DNA from: Christiangramia gaetbulicola
GTDB lineage: Bacteria; Bacteroidota; Bacteroidia; Flavobacteriales; Flavobacteriaceae
DNA length: 64,000 bases
Direction: 5' to 3'
Assembly: GCF_003054225.1 (NCBI RefSeq)
Contig: NZ_QBKQ01000001.1
Location: forward strand, 496,001-560,000
The notes below the pieces were generated by a model. The model saw nothing but the letters and a program-made list of their open reading frames with translations, ran no database searches and was not told the origin of the DNA. How positions within the stretch are numbered: position 1 is the stretch's first letter; every line of letters starts with the position of its first letter. Positions 1 through 10,223 of this stretch are shown here, piece by piece. Position numbers and translations under genes: made by a program.

Positions 1-486
1 CCATAGAAGCGGTGAGTTAAAGTTCACCCAAAGAGATCCAAACTGGTTAGGGATTGGAAGTACCCAATATGCCAACCATGGACGCCCCATGTGAATTAAA
101 GGGAAAAGACCCGCCTGCATAACCGAGAAGATCGTCATAGCCTCTGCAGACCTGTTGATCGCCATTCTCCATTTTTGGCGGAATAAAAGTAATACGGCAG
201 AAATTAGCGTACCGGCGTGACCAATACCTACCCACCATACGAAGTTGGTAATATCCCAGGCCCAACCTACTGTTTTGTTTAATCCCCAGGTACCTATACC
301 TGTAGAAATTGTGTAAACTATACATCCAACACCCCAAAGAAAGGCCACAAGGGAGATAGCAAAAACTATCCACCAGGTTTTATTCGCCCTTCCTTCCACC
401 GGAGCAGCAACATCCACAGTCACATCGTGATAGCTTTTGTTCCCGGTAACTAGAGGCTTTCGTATAGGTGCTTCGTAATGAGACAT
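1..486 (-). CDS. actC: ActC, NrfD-like membrane subunit of alternative complex III (5' part only)
   Basis: The first 162 codons of an NrfD/PsrC-family integral membrane protein run off the left edge of the window. The start ATG is the CAT at 484-486. The visible part has a short cytoplasmic N-terminus, hydrophobic segments near residues 40-60 and 80-100, and ends in a conserved stretch reading PNQFGSLWVNFNSPLLW, typical of ActC. In alternative complex III, ActC is a quinol-binding membrane subunit that passes electrons towards the Fe-S and heme subunits. It lies 35 bp downstream of actB in the same direction, so it is probably in the same operon. Family assignment is firm; the rest of the gene is outside the window. 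Confidence 0.9.
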   Translation of the reverse strand, partial: MSHYEAPIRKPLVTGNKSYHDVTVDVAAPVEGRANKTWWIVFAISLVAFLWGVGCIVYTISTGIGTWGLNKTVGWAWDITNFVWWVGIGHAGTLISAVLLLFRQKWRMAINRSAEAMTIFSVMQAGLFPLIHMGRPWLAYWVLPIPNQFGSLWVNFNSPLLW

Positions 487-521
487 ATCCTTATCTGATT
501 GATTCTTAGTTATTCGTTATT

Positions 522-3500
522 TTAAGCTTCGGTTGTATTTCTAACTTTTGTCTGGTACATCACATTTGGTTTTGTACCTACATACTCAAGCAGATGATAC
601 ATCCTGTCATCATTTTTCTTTTCAAGAATTTTTGATTCCTTGTCGTTTACATCTCCAAAGACCATCGCTCCTTTATCACAAGCTGCAGAACAGGCAGTAT
701 GGAATTCACCATCCTTGATCGTTCTACCTTCACGCTTAGCATCAAGGATCGTTTTCTGAGTCTTCTGGATACACATAGAACATTTTTCCATAACCCCTCT
801 TGAACGTACAGTAACATCTGGGTTAAGTACCATTCTTCCAAGGTCATTGTTCAAGTGGTAATCGAATTCATCGTTCTGTGCATAGTTGAACCAGTTGAAA
901 CGACGAACTTTGTAAGGACAGTTGTTAGCACAATATCTCGTACCAACACATCTGTTATAGATCATCTGGTTTTGTCCCTGTCTACCGTGTGAAGTTGCCG
1001 CTACAGGACATACAGTTTCACAAGGCGCATGGTTACAATGCTGACACATTACAGGCTGGAATACAACCTGAGGATTGTCTGCAGGCTCTTCTAACTCTCC
1101 AAATTCTGAAAGAGAGCTTCCAAGACCACCAATATTTTCTTTTTTCTCAAGATCGTTCGTGAAGGTATCTTCAGAAGAGAAATAACGGTCTATACGCAAC
1201 CAGTGCATATCTCTAGATTTTCTCACTTCATCTTTACCTACTACAGGAACGTTATTTTCTGAATGACAAGCGATCACACAAGCTCCACAACCAGTACAGG
1301 CGTTAAGGTCTATACTTAAGTTGAAGTGTGGCCCGGTAGTCCTGTCGAAGCTTTCCCAGATATCAACCTCTGGAGAAGTTACAGGAGTTTCCTGGTGATC
1401 TAATGAAACTTCAGGAGTAGAGTTCCAGACATGAGCGTCTTTTGTATTAAATACCTCAAGGCTTGTTTCCTTGATGATATCACCTCTACCCATTAAGGTA
1501 TTATGAAGCTGAACACATGCAAATTCATGCACTCCAGCAACCTTTTCAATTTTTACTTTCTGTACCGAGCTAAAGTTCTTATACAAAGGATAAGCATTTA
1601 CCCCTGTTTGCATTTCTTCCTGAACTCCAGCCTTTCTACCATAACCAAGCGCAAGACCAACAGATCCTTTAGCCTGACCAGGCATAATGTAAACCGGTAC
1701 ACTCTTAACTACAGTATCACCAACAGTTAGATTCACATAACTTCCGTTAAGCCCACCATTAGCAACATTCTCATTTTCCAATCCTAGCTCTTCAGCATCG
1801 GCTTTAGAAACTGTTACGTAGTTATCCCAGCTCGCTCTTGTAAGCGGATCTGGCATTTCCTGCAACCATGGGTTATTAGCCTGCTGGCCGTCACCAATTG
1901 CAGTGTTGGTATAAAGAGTTAATTCATAACCTTCACCTTCCAGCTCATCCATATTGAATGAAATTGAAGAAGAGCTTGAATTATTAGAAGCTGGCAGAGC
2001 TACAGGAGAAGAAGCTTCAAAAACTCCATCATGCAGTACTTCGCTCCAGTTTCTATCCCCAAGTCCAGCAGACCAGGTCTCTTTGATATATTCGTAATAA
2101 GAAGCATTGTTACCAGACCATTTTAGAAGTGTATCCTGAAATTGTCTCGTATCGAACAACGGTCTTATCGTTGGCTGCATTAAGCTGAAAGATTTCTCAC
2201 TAAATTGGATATCTCCCCAGCTCTCCAGGTAATGCGGAGTAGCAGCAACGTATTTACTTAGTTTTGATGTTTCGTCTGTTCTCGTAGTGAAATCTACCAC
2301 AGTTTCAACCTGCTTAAGACCTTCTACGAATTCATCTCCATTTGGAAGTGTATGAACCGGGTTAAGACCAGCGATCAATAGAGCGCCAACACTACCGTTA
2401 TTCATATCCTTTACCAACTGAGCAACCTCACTAGCGTTACCTTGACGAATAACTCTTGCGTTAGATGTATCCATCACGCGGCTACCAAGAGCCTCGTTGA
2501 TCTCCAACACCCATGATTGAACTTCCTGATCCGGAACTCCACTAACAACTACAGCACCACTACCAGCTTTTCTTAACTGACTAGCAGCTTTCACTACAGC
2601 GTCATCAATATTAGAAGGAAGATCACTTGTAGAAGAACCACCAGCGATGTAACCTCTTAAGGCAGCCATAACAGCTTTTTGCTGAGAAGGCTTCAATGGA
2701 ACACGCTTATCTGCGTTCGCCCCGGTTAGAGACATATTAGATTCGAACTGAATATGACGAGACATTTTACCATTCTTAGGAATTCTTGTCTTCGCGAAAG
2801 CAGCATCGAATCCACCTCCATGCCAGTCTGCAAGGAAATCTGCACCAACACTAACTACGGTCTTCACTTTAGAGAAGTCATAGTTTGGCAATGCACGTCT
2901 TCCATATTTAGACTGAAATGCATTAAGAGCAGCATCTTCAGAAACCGTATCATACACTACGTGGCGTACGTTACCATATTTTGAAGAGAACTCCTGAATA
3001 AGTTTTGAAGTCGAAGGACTGGCGAATGTCTGCGTAAGAAGAACGATCTCTCCACTAGCATTATCCAGTGCAGAAGAAACCTCACGGTCAAATTCTTCCC
3101 AGGAAACATTTCTTCCCTCGATCATTGGGCGCTTCACCCTTTTTGTATCATACAACGACAATACCGAAGCATTCACACGGGCATTAACCCCGCCTTTGAA
3201 CTTCGAAAGGTCATTATTTTCAATTTTTATTGGTCGACCCTCACGAGTTTTTACCAAAACGCTTGCGAAGTCGAAACCATCAGCAATCGTAGATGCGTAA
3301 TAATTCGCGATCCCAGGAACAATCCTTTCGGGTTGCACCACATAAGGAATGGATTTTACCACAGGGCCCTCGCAGGCAGCCAGTGATGCCGCTGCTGTAC
3401 TGAACCCAACATACTTAAGGAAATCTCTTCTTGAAGTTTTAGAATCTCCAAGACTTTCTTTATCCCCAAGGAAGTCCTCTACCGGGATCTCCTCAGCGAA

Positions 3501-3584
3501 TTCCTTCTGTTGGAGCGTCTCAACAACAGAGCTGTTTTCATTTAGCTCTTCAACACTTTTCCAGTATTTCTTGTTTGATGACAT
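522..3584 (-). CDS. actB: ActB, Fe-S subunit of alternative complex III (molybdopterin-oxidoreductase-like)
   Basis: A 1020-residue protein. Residues 51-60 hold a twin-arginine motif (SRRDFLKYVG) followed by a short hydrophobic stretch ending in a lipobox-like SLAAC at 67-71, as in ActB proteins exported by Tat. The first two thirds resemble the molybdopterin oxidoreductase fold, which in ActB carries no cofactor. From about residue 760 there is a ferredoxin-like domain with four cysteine groups (CTGCGACVIAC, CQHCNHAPCETVCP, CVGTRYCANNCP and CSMC) that would bind Fe-S clusters. It takes electrons from quinol via ActC and passes them to heme subunits. It sits between the heme subunit gene and actC, the usual ACIII order. 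Confidence 0.95.
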   Translation of the reverse strand: MSSNKKYWKSVEELNENSSVVETLQQKEFAEEIPVEDFLGDKESLGDSKTSRRDFLKYVGFSTAAASLAACEGPVVKSIPYVVQPERIVPGIANYYASTIADGFDFASVLVKTREGRPIKIENNDLSKFKGGVNARVNASVLSLYDTKRVKRPMIEGRNVSWEEFDREVSSALDNASGEIVLLTQTFASPSTSKLIQEFSSKYGNVRHVVYDTVSEDAALNAFQSKYGRRALPNYDFSKVKTVVSVGADFLADWHGGGFDAAFAKTRIPKNGKMSRHIQFESNMSLTGANADKRVPLKPSQQKAVMAALRGYIAGGSSTSDLPSNIDDAVVKAASQLRKAGSGAVVVSGVPDQEVQSWVLEINEALGSRVMDTSNARVIRQGNASEVAQLVKDMNNGSVGALLIAGLNPVHTLPNGDEFVEGLKQVETVVDFTTRTDETSKLSKYVAATPHYLESWGDIQFSEKSFSLMQPTIRPLFDTRQFQDTLLKWSGNNASYYEYIKETWSAGLGDRNWSEVLHDGVFEASSPVALPASNNSSSSSISFNMDELEGEGYELTLYTNTAIGDGQQANNPWLQEMPDPLTRASWDNYVTVSKADAEELGLENENVANGGLNGSYVNLTVGDTVVKSVPVYIMPGQAKGSVGLALGYGRKAGVQEEMQTGVNAYPLYKNFSSVQKVKIEKVAGVHEFACVQLHNTLMGRGDIIKETSLEVFNTKDAHVWNSTPEVSLDHQETPVTSPEVDIWESFDRTTGPHFNLSIDLNACTGCGACVIACHSENNVPVVGKDEVRKSRDMHWLRIDRYFSSEDTFTNDLEKKENIGGLGSSLSEFGELEEPADNPQVVFQPVMCQHCNHAPCETVCPVAATSHGRQGQNQMIYNRCVGTRYCANNCPYKVRRFNWFNYAQNDEFDYHLNNDLGRMVLNPDVTVRSRGVMEKCSMCIQKTQKTILDAKREGRTIKDGEFHTACSAACDKGAMVFGDVNDKESKILEKKNDDRMYHLLEYVGTKPNVMYQTKVRNTTEA

Positions 3585-3632
3585 ATTATATCTAGATATT
3601 AGCTTCTTAAATTATACCTGAATCTCAGGATT

Positions 3633-4991
3633 TTAGTAGTGACACTTACCGCATTCCAATCCGCCCATCTGAGCAGCAGTAAGCTCTTCTACACCATATT
3701 TTTTCGATAACTCCTCGTGGATCTTCTCGTAATACTCATTACCCTCGATCCTGATATTGGTTTCACGGTGACAGTTAATACACCATCCCATGGTTAAAGG
3801 AGCGTCTTGATATACAATCTCCATCTCCTGGATAGGACCGTGACATTTCTGACACTCGATCCCGGCAACACTTACGTGCTGAGAGTGGTTAAAGTAAGCA
3901 AAATCTGGAAGGTTATGGATACGCACCCACTTAACAGGTTTCTCCTCTCCAGAATAAGTTCTGGTAGCAGGATCCCATCCGGTAGCGTCGTATAACTTCG
4001 CGATCTCTTTATCGTAAAATTCTTTTGAATATTCTTCGGTAGCAGTTTCTGGAGCTACTTCAGCAATTGCTTTGTGACAGTTCATACAAACATTTAGAGA
4101 AGGAATCCCAGAATGCTTGGAAGTTCTTGCAGAAGAGTGACAGTACTTACACTCGATCTGGTTATCACCAGCGTGAATTCTGTGAGAATAGTGTATCGGT
4201 TGAATTGGCTGATAACCTTTATCAACCCCCACCTGCATTAAGAATCCGTAAGCGAAATAACCAACTGCTAAAAGCACGATTATAGAACTTACTAGTACAA
4301 GGAATTGATTTTCTACAAATGCCTTGTAGATCGGCTTTCTTTTTGGTTTCTCTGGAATCACGATTCCTGAAGCATCAGCAAAAGTTCTTAGGGTCTTGTT
4401 CACAAGGAAAAGAACCAGCAGAAGCATTGCTAATACAAAAACAAGGATACCAAGGATCACATCTGTAGAAACTCCACCAGATCCTCCGGCAGCACCAGCT
4501 TCTCCACCAGCAGAACCAGCAGCCGCTTGCGGCTCAGGTTTTGGCTGTTCAACGTAAGCAAGGATATTATCTATATCACCATTGCTTAACTGAGGAAATG
4601 CAGGCATCGCTGTTTGCCCCCACTCATTGTAAATTTCATTAGCCTGAGCATCTCCGCTAGCGATCAAAGCAGCAGAATTCTTTACCCACTCATGGATCCA
4701 GTCCATGTCACGTCTATCTGTCACCCCGTGAAGAGCAGGACCAATAGAGTTTGAGTACGGCTTATGACATGCAGCACATAAAGAATTAAACAATTCTTTA
4801 CCGGCAGCAGGATCACCTAGATCTGAACCTCCAGTATCTGCAGCTGCAGCTTCCTGTTCAGGCTCAGCCTGGGCTGTCGCATCTTGCGCCGCCTGAGCTT
4901 GCGAAAACCCACTGAGGGTAAATGTCAATAAAAATGCTACGCTTAATAGTAGTTGTCGCGAAGTTGAATGGCGGAAAATCACCTTTTTCAT
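3633..4991 (-). CDS. actA: Hexaheme cytochrome c subunit of alternative complex III (ActE-like domain fused to ActA)
   Basis: A 452-residue protein with an N-terminal signal segment (about residues 12-36). A mono-heme cytochrome c domain has CAACH at 72-76 and a likely methionine ligand in the TAMPAFP stretch near 128-133. A Gly/Ala-rich linker (155-173) leads to two membrane segments (about 178-197 and 230-252). The C-terminal part has five CxxCH motifs (CKYCH, CMNCH, CQKCH, CINCH, CGKCH), the last five residues from the end. The pentaheme part matches ActA; the N-terminal part looks like the mono-heme ActE, so the two appear joined. It is the first gene of the operon, 48 bp ahead of actB. 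Confidence 0.9.
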   Translation of the reverse strand: MKKVIFRHSTSRQLLLSVAFLLTFTLSGFSQAQAAQDATAQAEPEQEAAAADTGGSDLGDPAAGKELFNSLCAACHKPYSNSIGPALHGVTDRRDMDWIHEWVKNSAALIASGDAQANEIYNEWGQTAMPAFPQLSNGDIDNILAYVEQPKPEPQAAAGSAGGEAGAAGGSGGVSTDVILGILVFVLAMLLLVLFLVNKTLRTFADASGIVIPEKPKRKPIYKAFVENQFLVLVSSIIVLLAVGYFAYGFLMQVGVDKGYQPIQPIHYSHRIHAGDNQIECKYCHSSARTSKHSGIPSLNVCMNCHKAIAEVAPETATEEYSKEFYDKEIAKLYDATGWDPATRTYSGEEKPVKWVRIHNLPDFAYFNHSQHVSVAGIECQKCHGPIQEMEIVYQDAPLTMGWCINCHRETNIRIEGNEYYEKIHEELSKKYGVEELTAAQMGGLECGKCHY

Positions 4992-5085
4992 ATTATAAGT
5001 TCGATTAACGTCTAAACTTTGGTACGGTTTTTACACTCAGTATTTTAGGGCTAAAAACCTAAAAAGGTACCTTTAAATTCGTGCA

Positions 5086-5093
5086 CAAAAGTA
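5086..5093 (-). promoter_or_regulatory. Candidate -7 box of the act operon
   Basis: Read on the minus strand this is TACTTTTG, a full match to the Bacteroidetes -7 consensus TAnnTTTG, about 95 bases before the first act gene. No TTG is seen at the expected -33 distance, so only the -7 element supports it. Confidence 0.3.
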
Positions 5094-5191
5094 ATACATA
5101 CAGACGATTTTAGGAATGTTACATAAGTGTTAATGACTAATTTATATTAGTTCTAAATAATAAATTACAACCTGTTTAAGTTATTTAATTT

Positions 5192-5199
5192 TACATTTG
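5192..5199 (+). promoter_or_regulatory. Candidate -7 box for the SPOR-domain gene
   Basis: TACATTTG matches the TAnnTTTG consensus and lies 17 bases before the start ATG at 5217, implying a leader of roughly ten bases. The -33 region shows only a weak CTG at the right distance. Confidence 0.4.
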
Positions 5200-5216
5200 T
5201 CAAAAGCCAAATTACT

Positions 5217-5606
5217 ATGAGAAAACCAAAAAGCCTGCTTCTTTTCGCTTTCACAGCTTTTCTATGTGTTTTTAGCCTAAAAATGAGGGCTCAACAAGGA
5301 AACGTGAACATTCAACAAAATGAGAAGATAGAAAAATTAATGGAGGTGAAAACTGAGTTGAATAAAAACAACCAGATTAGGGATCGCTACGTTATACAAT
5401 TGTTCTATGGAGATAATGGAGAAGCCAACGAGGTAATTAAGAAATACCGGGATCTTTACTCTTACAGCTCCCAAATAACTTATGAGGCTCCAAATTACAA
5501 AGTATGGGTAGGAAACTTTAGAAACCGCCTGGAAGCAGACAGAGCATTGCTTAAGATCAAAGAGAATTTTCCGGCAGCATTTATTCCTAAGCCACAGAGA
5601 AAATAA
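5217..5606 (+). CDS. Small exported SPOR-domain protein
   Basis: A 129-residue protein with an N-terminal signal peptide (Lys-rich start, then a hydrophobic core to about residue 25, with a likely cut after the ALA-like RAQ site). Residues 53-127 look like a SPOR domain, a peptidoglycan-binding fold: the pattern RYVIQLFYG, then EANEVIKKYRDLY, then YKVWVGNFRNRLEADRALLKIKENFPAAF is typical. The role is probably in the periplasm, binding denuded glycan. It is a single gene between two oppositely read operons and ends at a shared bidirectional terminator. Confidence 0.85.
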   Translation: MRKPKSLLLFAFTAFLCVFSLKMRAQQGNVNIQQNEKIEKLMEVKTELNKNNQIRDRYVIQLFYGDNGEANEVIKKYRDLYSYSSQITYEAPNYKVWVGNFRNRLEADRALLKIKENFPAAFIPKPQRK

Positions 5607-5624
5607 CTTAAAACATCACCCAAT

Positions 5625-5658
5625 AAAAAAAGCGACTCATCACTGAGTCGCTTTTTTT
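5625..5658. terminator. Bidirectional terminator between the SPOR gene and infB
   Basis: A perfect 9-bp stem (AGCGACTCA / TGAGTCGCT at 5631-5639 and 5644-5652, loop TCAC) is flanked by an A tract on the left and a T tract on the right, so it can end transcription from both converging genes. Confidence 0.9.
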
Positions 5659-5679
5659 ATTTTTATATGATATTCCCTA

Positions 5680-8457
5680 TTACTTAAGGGTTTTCTTAAC
5701 CTCAACTTCCCTGAAGGCTTCGATAACATCACCTTCTCTAATATCATTATAATTCTTAACCTGCATACCACAGTCGTAACCTTTCTTAACTTCTTTTACA
5801 TCGTCTTTGAAACGTTTCAATGAAGCAAGTTCACCTGTGTAAACAACCACGCCATCTCTAATAAGGCGTATACCGGCGCTTCTGTAAATAGTTCCTGAAG
5901 TTACCATACAACCTGCAATAGTACCGATCTTGGATATCTTGAAGGTCTCTCTGATCTCTGCCGTACCGGTGATCTCCTCCTTCAATTCTGGAGAAAGCAT
6001 ACCTTCCATAGCATCTTTAAGATCATTGATCGCATCATAGATGATCGAGTAAGTTCTGATATCGATTTCTTCCTTATCGGCCACCTGTCTAGCATTTCCT
6101 GCAGGACGAACGTTAAATCCGATAATTACCGCATCAGATGCCGAAGCAAGTAACACATCACTTTCAGTAATTGCACCTACTCCTTTGTGTATGATATTCA
6201 CCTGAATCTCTTCAGTAGAAAGTTTCTGGAAACTATCTGTAAGCGCTTCCACAGAACCATCCACATCACCTTTCAGGATAATGTTAAGTTCTTTAAAGTC
6301 TCCAAGAGCTATACGTCTACCAATTTCATCCAGCGTAATGTGACGCTGAGTTCTAACATTCTGCTCACGTTGTAACTGAGTTCGTCTTGCCGCGATGTCT
6401 TTCGCTTCACGCTCATCTTCCATTACCTTGAAGGTATCACCCGCTTGTGGCGCACCATCAAGACCAAGTATAGATACCGGTGTAGATGGACCAGCTTCTT
6501 TAACGTCATTACCACGCTCATCCTGCATCGCCTTCACCTTACCACTATTTCTACCGGCAAGTACATAGTCTCCAACTTTAAGCGTACCACCCTGAACCAA
6601 GATCGTAGCCACATATCCACGACCTTTGTCAAGGAATGCTTCTACTACGGTACCTTTAGCCAGTTTCTTAGGATTAGCTTTTAATTCCAGGATCTCAGCT
6701 TCAAGAAGTACTTTTTCAAGTAATTCCTTAACTCCTAATCCTGTTTTAGCTGAAATATCATGTGACTGTATCTTACCTCCCCAGTCTTCTACAAGAAGAT
6801 CCATGGAAGCAAGTCTTTCTTTAATCTTCTCTGGATTTGCCGTTGGAAGGTCAGATTTGTTGATCGCAAAGATAATTGGCACTCCCGCCGCCTGAGCGTG
6901 AGAGATCGCCTCTTTTGTTTGCGGCATCACATCATCATCTGCCGCGATCACGATGATCGCGATATCTGTAACCTGTGCACCACGGGCACGCATCGCCGTA
7001 AAGGCCTCGTGACCAGGAGTATCCAGGAATGCAATTTTTTGACCGCCTTCGAGTTTAACCCCGTAAGCACCAATATGCTGTGTAATACCACCACTTTCTC
7101 CTGCGATCACATTCTCTTTACGAACGTAATCAAGAAGGGAAGTTTTACCGTGGTCAACGTGACCCATTACGGTTACGATCGGAGCTCTTGTCTCAAGATC
7201 TTCCGGATTTTCTTCTACTTCTTCAACAGTCTCTTCAACATCAGCTGTAGTAAACTCAACTTCATAACCGAATTCTTCCGCTACAATCGTTAAAGTTTCC
7301 GCATCCAGACGCTGGTTCATGGTTACCATCATTCCAAGTGACATACACGCTGAAATAATTTTAGTTACCGGAACATCCATCATGGTTGCAACCTCACTTA
7401 CCGTTACAAATTCTGTAACCTTTAAGATCTTTTCGTCAGATTCCTGTTGTGCCAGATCGTCTGCAGAACGTTGTCTGTGTTCGTCTCGCTTCTGTCTTCT
7501 GTATTTTGCTCCTTTACCTTTAGAAGATTTACCCTGAAGTTTTTCAAGTGTTTCACGCACCTGCTTTTGTACTTCTTCTTCAGTAGGCTCCTCTTTAGTA
7601 ATAGGTTTACTTCTTTTTCTTCCGCCTTTATTAGCTCCACCACGTGGGGCGTTTCCACCTCCACCTTTTACATCTTTACTGATGCGGCGACGACGCTTCT
7701 TACGCCTGTCATTGTCTTTCTTATCGTCCTCTTTCTTCTCATCCTTCTTCTTAACAGGCTTTTTGAATTGAGAAAGGTCGATCTTTTTACCAGTAAAGTT
7801 AGGACCACTAAGTTTGGTATACTTGGTCTCTATAGTAGTAGATTCTTCTTTAGCTTCTTCCTCTTTGGCAGCAACCTCTTCTTTCTTAGGCTCCTCCTTC
7901 TTAGGCTCTTCAGCTTTTTTCTCTTCTTTCTTAGGAGCTTCCTCCTGCTTAGGCTTTTCTTCCTTCTCTTCAGCTTTCGCTGCAGGTTTTTCAGTCGGCT
8001 TAGTCTCTTCAGCTTTTTTGACAGGCTCTTCAGCTGGAGTTTCTTTCGCTTCTTCTTTAGGGGCGGCTTCTTCCTCTTTCTTCGGCTTATCACCAGATTT
8101 ATTATCCAGATCTATCTTACCGACAGGTTTAAGACCTTCGAGTTTCGCTCTGGCTGAGACAGACTCTTCCTCTTTCTCCTTCTTAACCTCTTCAGCCTTA
8201 CGTTTTTCCTCAATTTCCTTGCGCAGCTCTTCCTTCTCTTTCTTCCTCTCTTCTCCAACTTCTTTGGAAGCTACCTTTTTACTCTTGTCGGTTTGGAACT
8301 CGTCAGAAAGCACCTCGTAGATTTCTCCCGAGATCTTGGTAGTTGGACGTGCGTCTATCTCGTAGCCTTTGGAATTAAGATATTCCACAGCCCTGTCTAA
8401 CGAGATATTGAACTCACGTAGAACTTTATTTAATCGCGTTGTTTTCGCTTCTGCCAT
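5680..8457 (-). CDS. infB: Translation initiation factor IF-2
   Basis: A 925-residue GTPase that places initiator tRNA on the 30S subunit. An N-terminal IF2-N helix-rich domain (residues 1-50) is followed by a long, highly charged Lys/Glu/Pro/Ala region (about 60-330) ending in a basic RRKKRRRR stretch. A second IF2-N-like region lies around 345-400. The G domain begins near residue 425 with GHVDHGKTS (G1), then DTPGHEAF (G3) and NKSD (G4). Domains II, III and the C-terminal fMet-tRNA-binding domain follow. The charged region produces many long open frames on the other strand that are not genes. It is the last gene of the rimP-nusA-infB cluster, 52 bp after nusA. Confidence 0.98.
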   Translation of the reverse strand: MAEAKTTRLNKVLREFNISLDRAVEYLNSKGYEIDARPTTKISGEIYEVLSDEFQTDKSKKVASKEVGEERKKEKEELRKEIEEKRKAEEVKKEKEEESVSARAKLEGLKPVGKIDLDNKSGDKPKKEEEAAPKEEAKETPAEEPVKKAEETKPTEKPAAKAEEKEEKPKQEEAPKKEEKKAEEPKKEEPKKEEVAAKEEEAKEESTTIETKYTKLSGPNFTGKKIDLSQFKKPVKKKDEKKEDDKKDNDRRKKRRRRISKDVKGGGGNAPRGGANKGGRKRSKPITKEEPTEEEVQKQVRETLEKLQGKSSKGKGAKYRRQKRDEHRQRSADDLAQQESDEKILKVTEFVTVSEVATMMDVPVTKIISACMSLGMMVTMNQRLDAETLTIVAEEFGYEVEFTTADVEETVEEVEENPEDLETRAPIVTVMGHVDHGKTSLLDYVRKENVIAGESGGITQHIGAYGVKLEGGQKIAFLDTPGHEAFTAMRARGAQVTDIAIIVIAADDDVMPQTKEAISHAQAAGVPIIFAINKSDLPTANPEKIKERLASMDLLVEDWGGKIQSHDISAKTGLGVKELLEKVLLEAEILELKANPKKLAKGTVVEAFLDKGRGYVATILVQGGTLKVGDYVLAGRNSGKVKAMQDERGNDVKEAGPSTPVSILGLDGAPQAGDTFKVMEDEREAKDIAARRTQLQREQNVRTQRHITLDEIGRRIALGDFKELNIILKGDVDGSVEALTDSFQKLSTEEIQVNIIHKGVGAITESDVLLASASDAVIIGFNVRPAGNARQVADKEEIDIRTYSIIYDAINDLKDAMEGMLSPELKEEITGTAEIRETFKISKIGTIAGCMVTSGTIYRSAGIRLIRDGVVVYTGELASLKRFKDDVKEVKKGYDCGMQVKNYNDIREGDVIEAFREVEVKKTLK

Positions 8458-8509
8458 AAATTGCCCTCTAAATTAACCTCTTTTAATGTATTCTGTATTC
8501 TAAAAAATA

Positions 8510-9742
8510 TTATTCTTCAAATTCTGAACGAAGTACAGCCATCACATCTTTAATGGTTTCTTCCTCCAGATCTGTACGACGAACAAGATCATCTACATCT
8601 TGCTCTAACACAGCTTTCGCTGTATCCAGACCAATTTTAGAAAATTCGGCGATCACCCAATCTTCAATTTCGTCTGTAAATTCTTTCAATTCAACATCTT
8701 CCTCAACACCTTCACGGTACACGTCTATCTCATAACCGGTCAACTGACCTGCTAATCTAATATTGTGCCCACCACGACCAATTGCTTTAGAAACTTCTTC
8801 TGGCTTCAGCATAACCTCTGCCGTTCTTGCTTCCTCATCCATTTTAATGGAAGTTATTTTCGCCGGACTCAATGCCCTGGTGATAAACAACTGCTCATTA
8901 TTGGTGAAATTGATCACATCTATATTCTCATTCCCCAATTCACGTACAATACTATGAATTCTGGAACCTTTCATACCTACACAAGCACCCACAGGATCGA
9001 TTCTATCATCATAAGAATCTACCGCTACTTTCGCTTTTTCACCAGGAACACGAACTACTTTCTTGATAGTAATTAAACCATCAAAAACCTCTGGGATCTC
9101 CTGTTCGAATAACTTCTCAAGGAAAGCCGGAGCGGTTCTGGACATTATGATCGTAGGCTTGTTACCTTTTAATTCGACGCTTTCTATGATTCCCCTTACA
9201 TTTTCTCCTTTTCTGAAGAAATCTGAAGGAATCTGTCGGTCTTTTGGAAGCACAATCTCATTACCTTCATCATCAAGAAGAATAATGGCTCTGTGCCTTA
9301 TATGATGAACTTCGGCAGTATAAATCTCTCCTTCAAGATCTTTAAACTGCTTGTAAATATTCGTGTTATCATGCTCATGAATCTTAGAGATCAAATTCTG
9401 ACGAAGTGCCAAAATCGCTCTTCTACCAAGATCTACCAGCTTTACTTCTTCTGAAACATCTTCACCAACTTCAAAATCTGGCTCGATCTTTCTGGCCTGA
9501 GATAAAGAGATCTCCCTGTTAGAATCCTCAACTTCACCATCGGCAACAACAATTCGGTTTCTCCAGATCTCAAGATCCCCTTTATCAGGGTTTACAATAA
9601 TATCAAAATTATCGTCTTCTCCATACTTTTTCTTTAAAGCATTTCTAAAAACATCCTCCAGGATCGCCATCAGCGTGACACGATCTATAAGTTTATCGTC
9701 TTTAAACTCCGAGAATGACTCAATCAACGCGATATTTTCCAT
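8510..9742 (-). CDS. nusA: Transcription elongation/termination factor NusA
   Basis: A 410-residue NusA: N-terminal RNA-polymerase-binding domain (1-125), S1 domain (about 130-200), and two KH domains (about 205-345; the GMKGSRIHSIVREL and GRGGHNIRLAGQL motifs are the KH GxxG loops). The C-terminal ~60 residues hold one short acidic helix-hairpin region rather than the two long acidic repeats of gamma-proteobacteria, as is usual in Bacteroidetes. It modulates pausing, termination and antitermination. It lies 12 bp after rimP. Confidence 0.97.
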   Translation of the reverse strand: MENIALIESFSEFKDDKLIDRVTLMAILEDVFRNALKKKYGEDDNFDIIVNPDKGDLEIWRNRIVVADGEVEDSNREISLSQARKIEPDFEVGEDVSEEVKLVDLGRRAILALRQNLISKIHEHDNTNIYKQFKDLEGEIYTAEVHHIRHRAIILLDDEGNEIVLPKDRQIPSDFFRKGENVRGIIESVELKGNKPTIIMSRTAPAFLEKLFEQEIPEVFDGLITIKKVVRVPGEKAKVAVDSYDDRIDPVGACVGMKGSRIHSIVRELGNENIDVINFTNNEQLFITRALSPAKITSIKMDEEARTAEVMLKPEEVSKAIGRGGHNIRLAGQLTGYEIDVYREGVEEDVELKEFTDEIEDWVIAEFSKIGLDTAKAVLEQDVDDLVRRTDLEEETIKDVMAVLRSEFEE

Positions 9743-9754
9743 ATCAATTTGTGA

Positions 9755-10216
9755 TTAAAATGTTATTTTAACTTTTGCTTCCACAATATCAGCATAAGGC
9801 AACACGGCCTCTTTCTGAACTGTAACCTTACCTTTACCTACCGGCTTAGGTTCCCTTGCTTTCCATGAAAGCTTTATTTCCTTATCGTCTGCAGATAGAA
9901 GATCTCCTTCGAACTTATCATCCTGAGTCTTCACCTTTAACCTGCGACCTAAATTCTTTTTGAATTGTCTCGGCATTAAAAGAGGTTCAGAGACCCCGGC
10001 CGAAGTAACTTCAAGAGAAAAATCCTCCTCTTCCCTGTCCAGGTTATGCTCTATGGCACGACTAACCATGATACAGTCATTTACTGATACGCCTTCATCA
10101 CCGTCCAACACGATCTTGATATGGTTGGCGGAGTTTACTTCAAGGCTTATTAAAAATAAGGAATTATTTTCTTCAAAAACCTTCTCTGCTAACTTTTCTA
10201 CCTTCTCCTTCAGCAT
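9755..10216 (-). CDS. rimP: Ribosome maturation factor RimP
   Basis: A 153-residue RimP with the alpha/beta N-terminal domain (the LDGDEGVSVNDCIMVSRAIEHNLD region, residues about 37-60, and the SAGVSEPL motif) and a C-terminal Sm-like barrel (about 85-153). It helps 30S subunits mature. It is the first gene of the conserved rimP-nusA-infB operon. Its start ATG is only 13 bases after a hairpin and T tract in the leader. Confidence 0.95.
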   Translation of the reverse strand: MLKEKVEKLAEKVFEENNSLFLISLEVNSANHIKIVLDGDEGVSVNDCIMVSRAIEHNLDREEEDFSLEVTSAGVSEPLLMPRQFKKNLGRRLKVKTQDDKFEGDLLSADDKEIKLSWKAREPKPVGKGKVTVQKEAVLPYADIVEAKVKITF

Positions 10217-10223
10217 ATGTTTA

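Noticed and set aside
47-373. Minus-strand open frame of 108 codons in the actC region
   Set aside because: It lies in another frame of actC; the true frame gives clear NrfD-family sequence over the whole 1-486 stretch.
7447-8320. Long open frames, Phe/Ser/Leu-rich, on the plus strand opposite infB
   Set aside because: They mirror the Lys/Glu/Ala-rich region of IF-2 on the other strand and have no protein-like features of their own.
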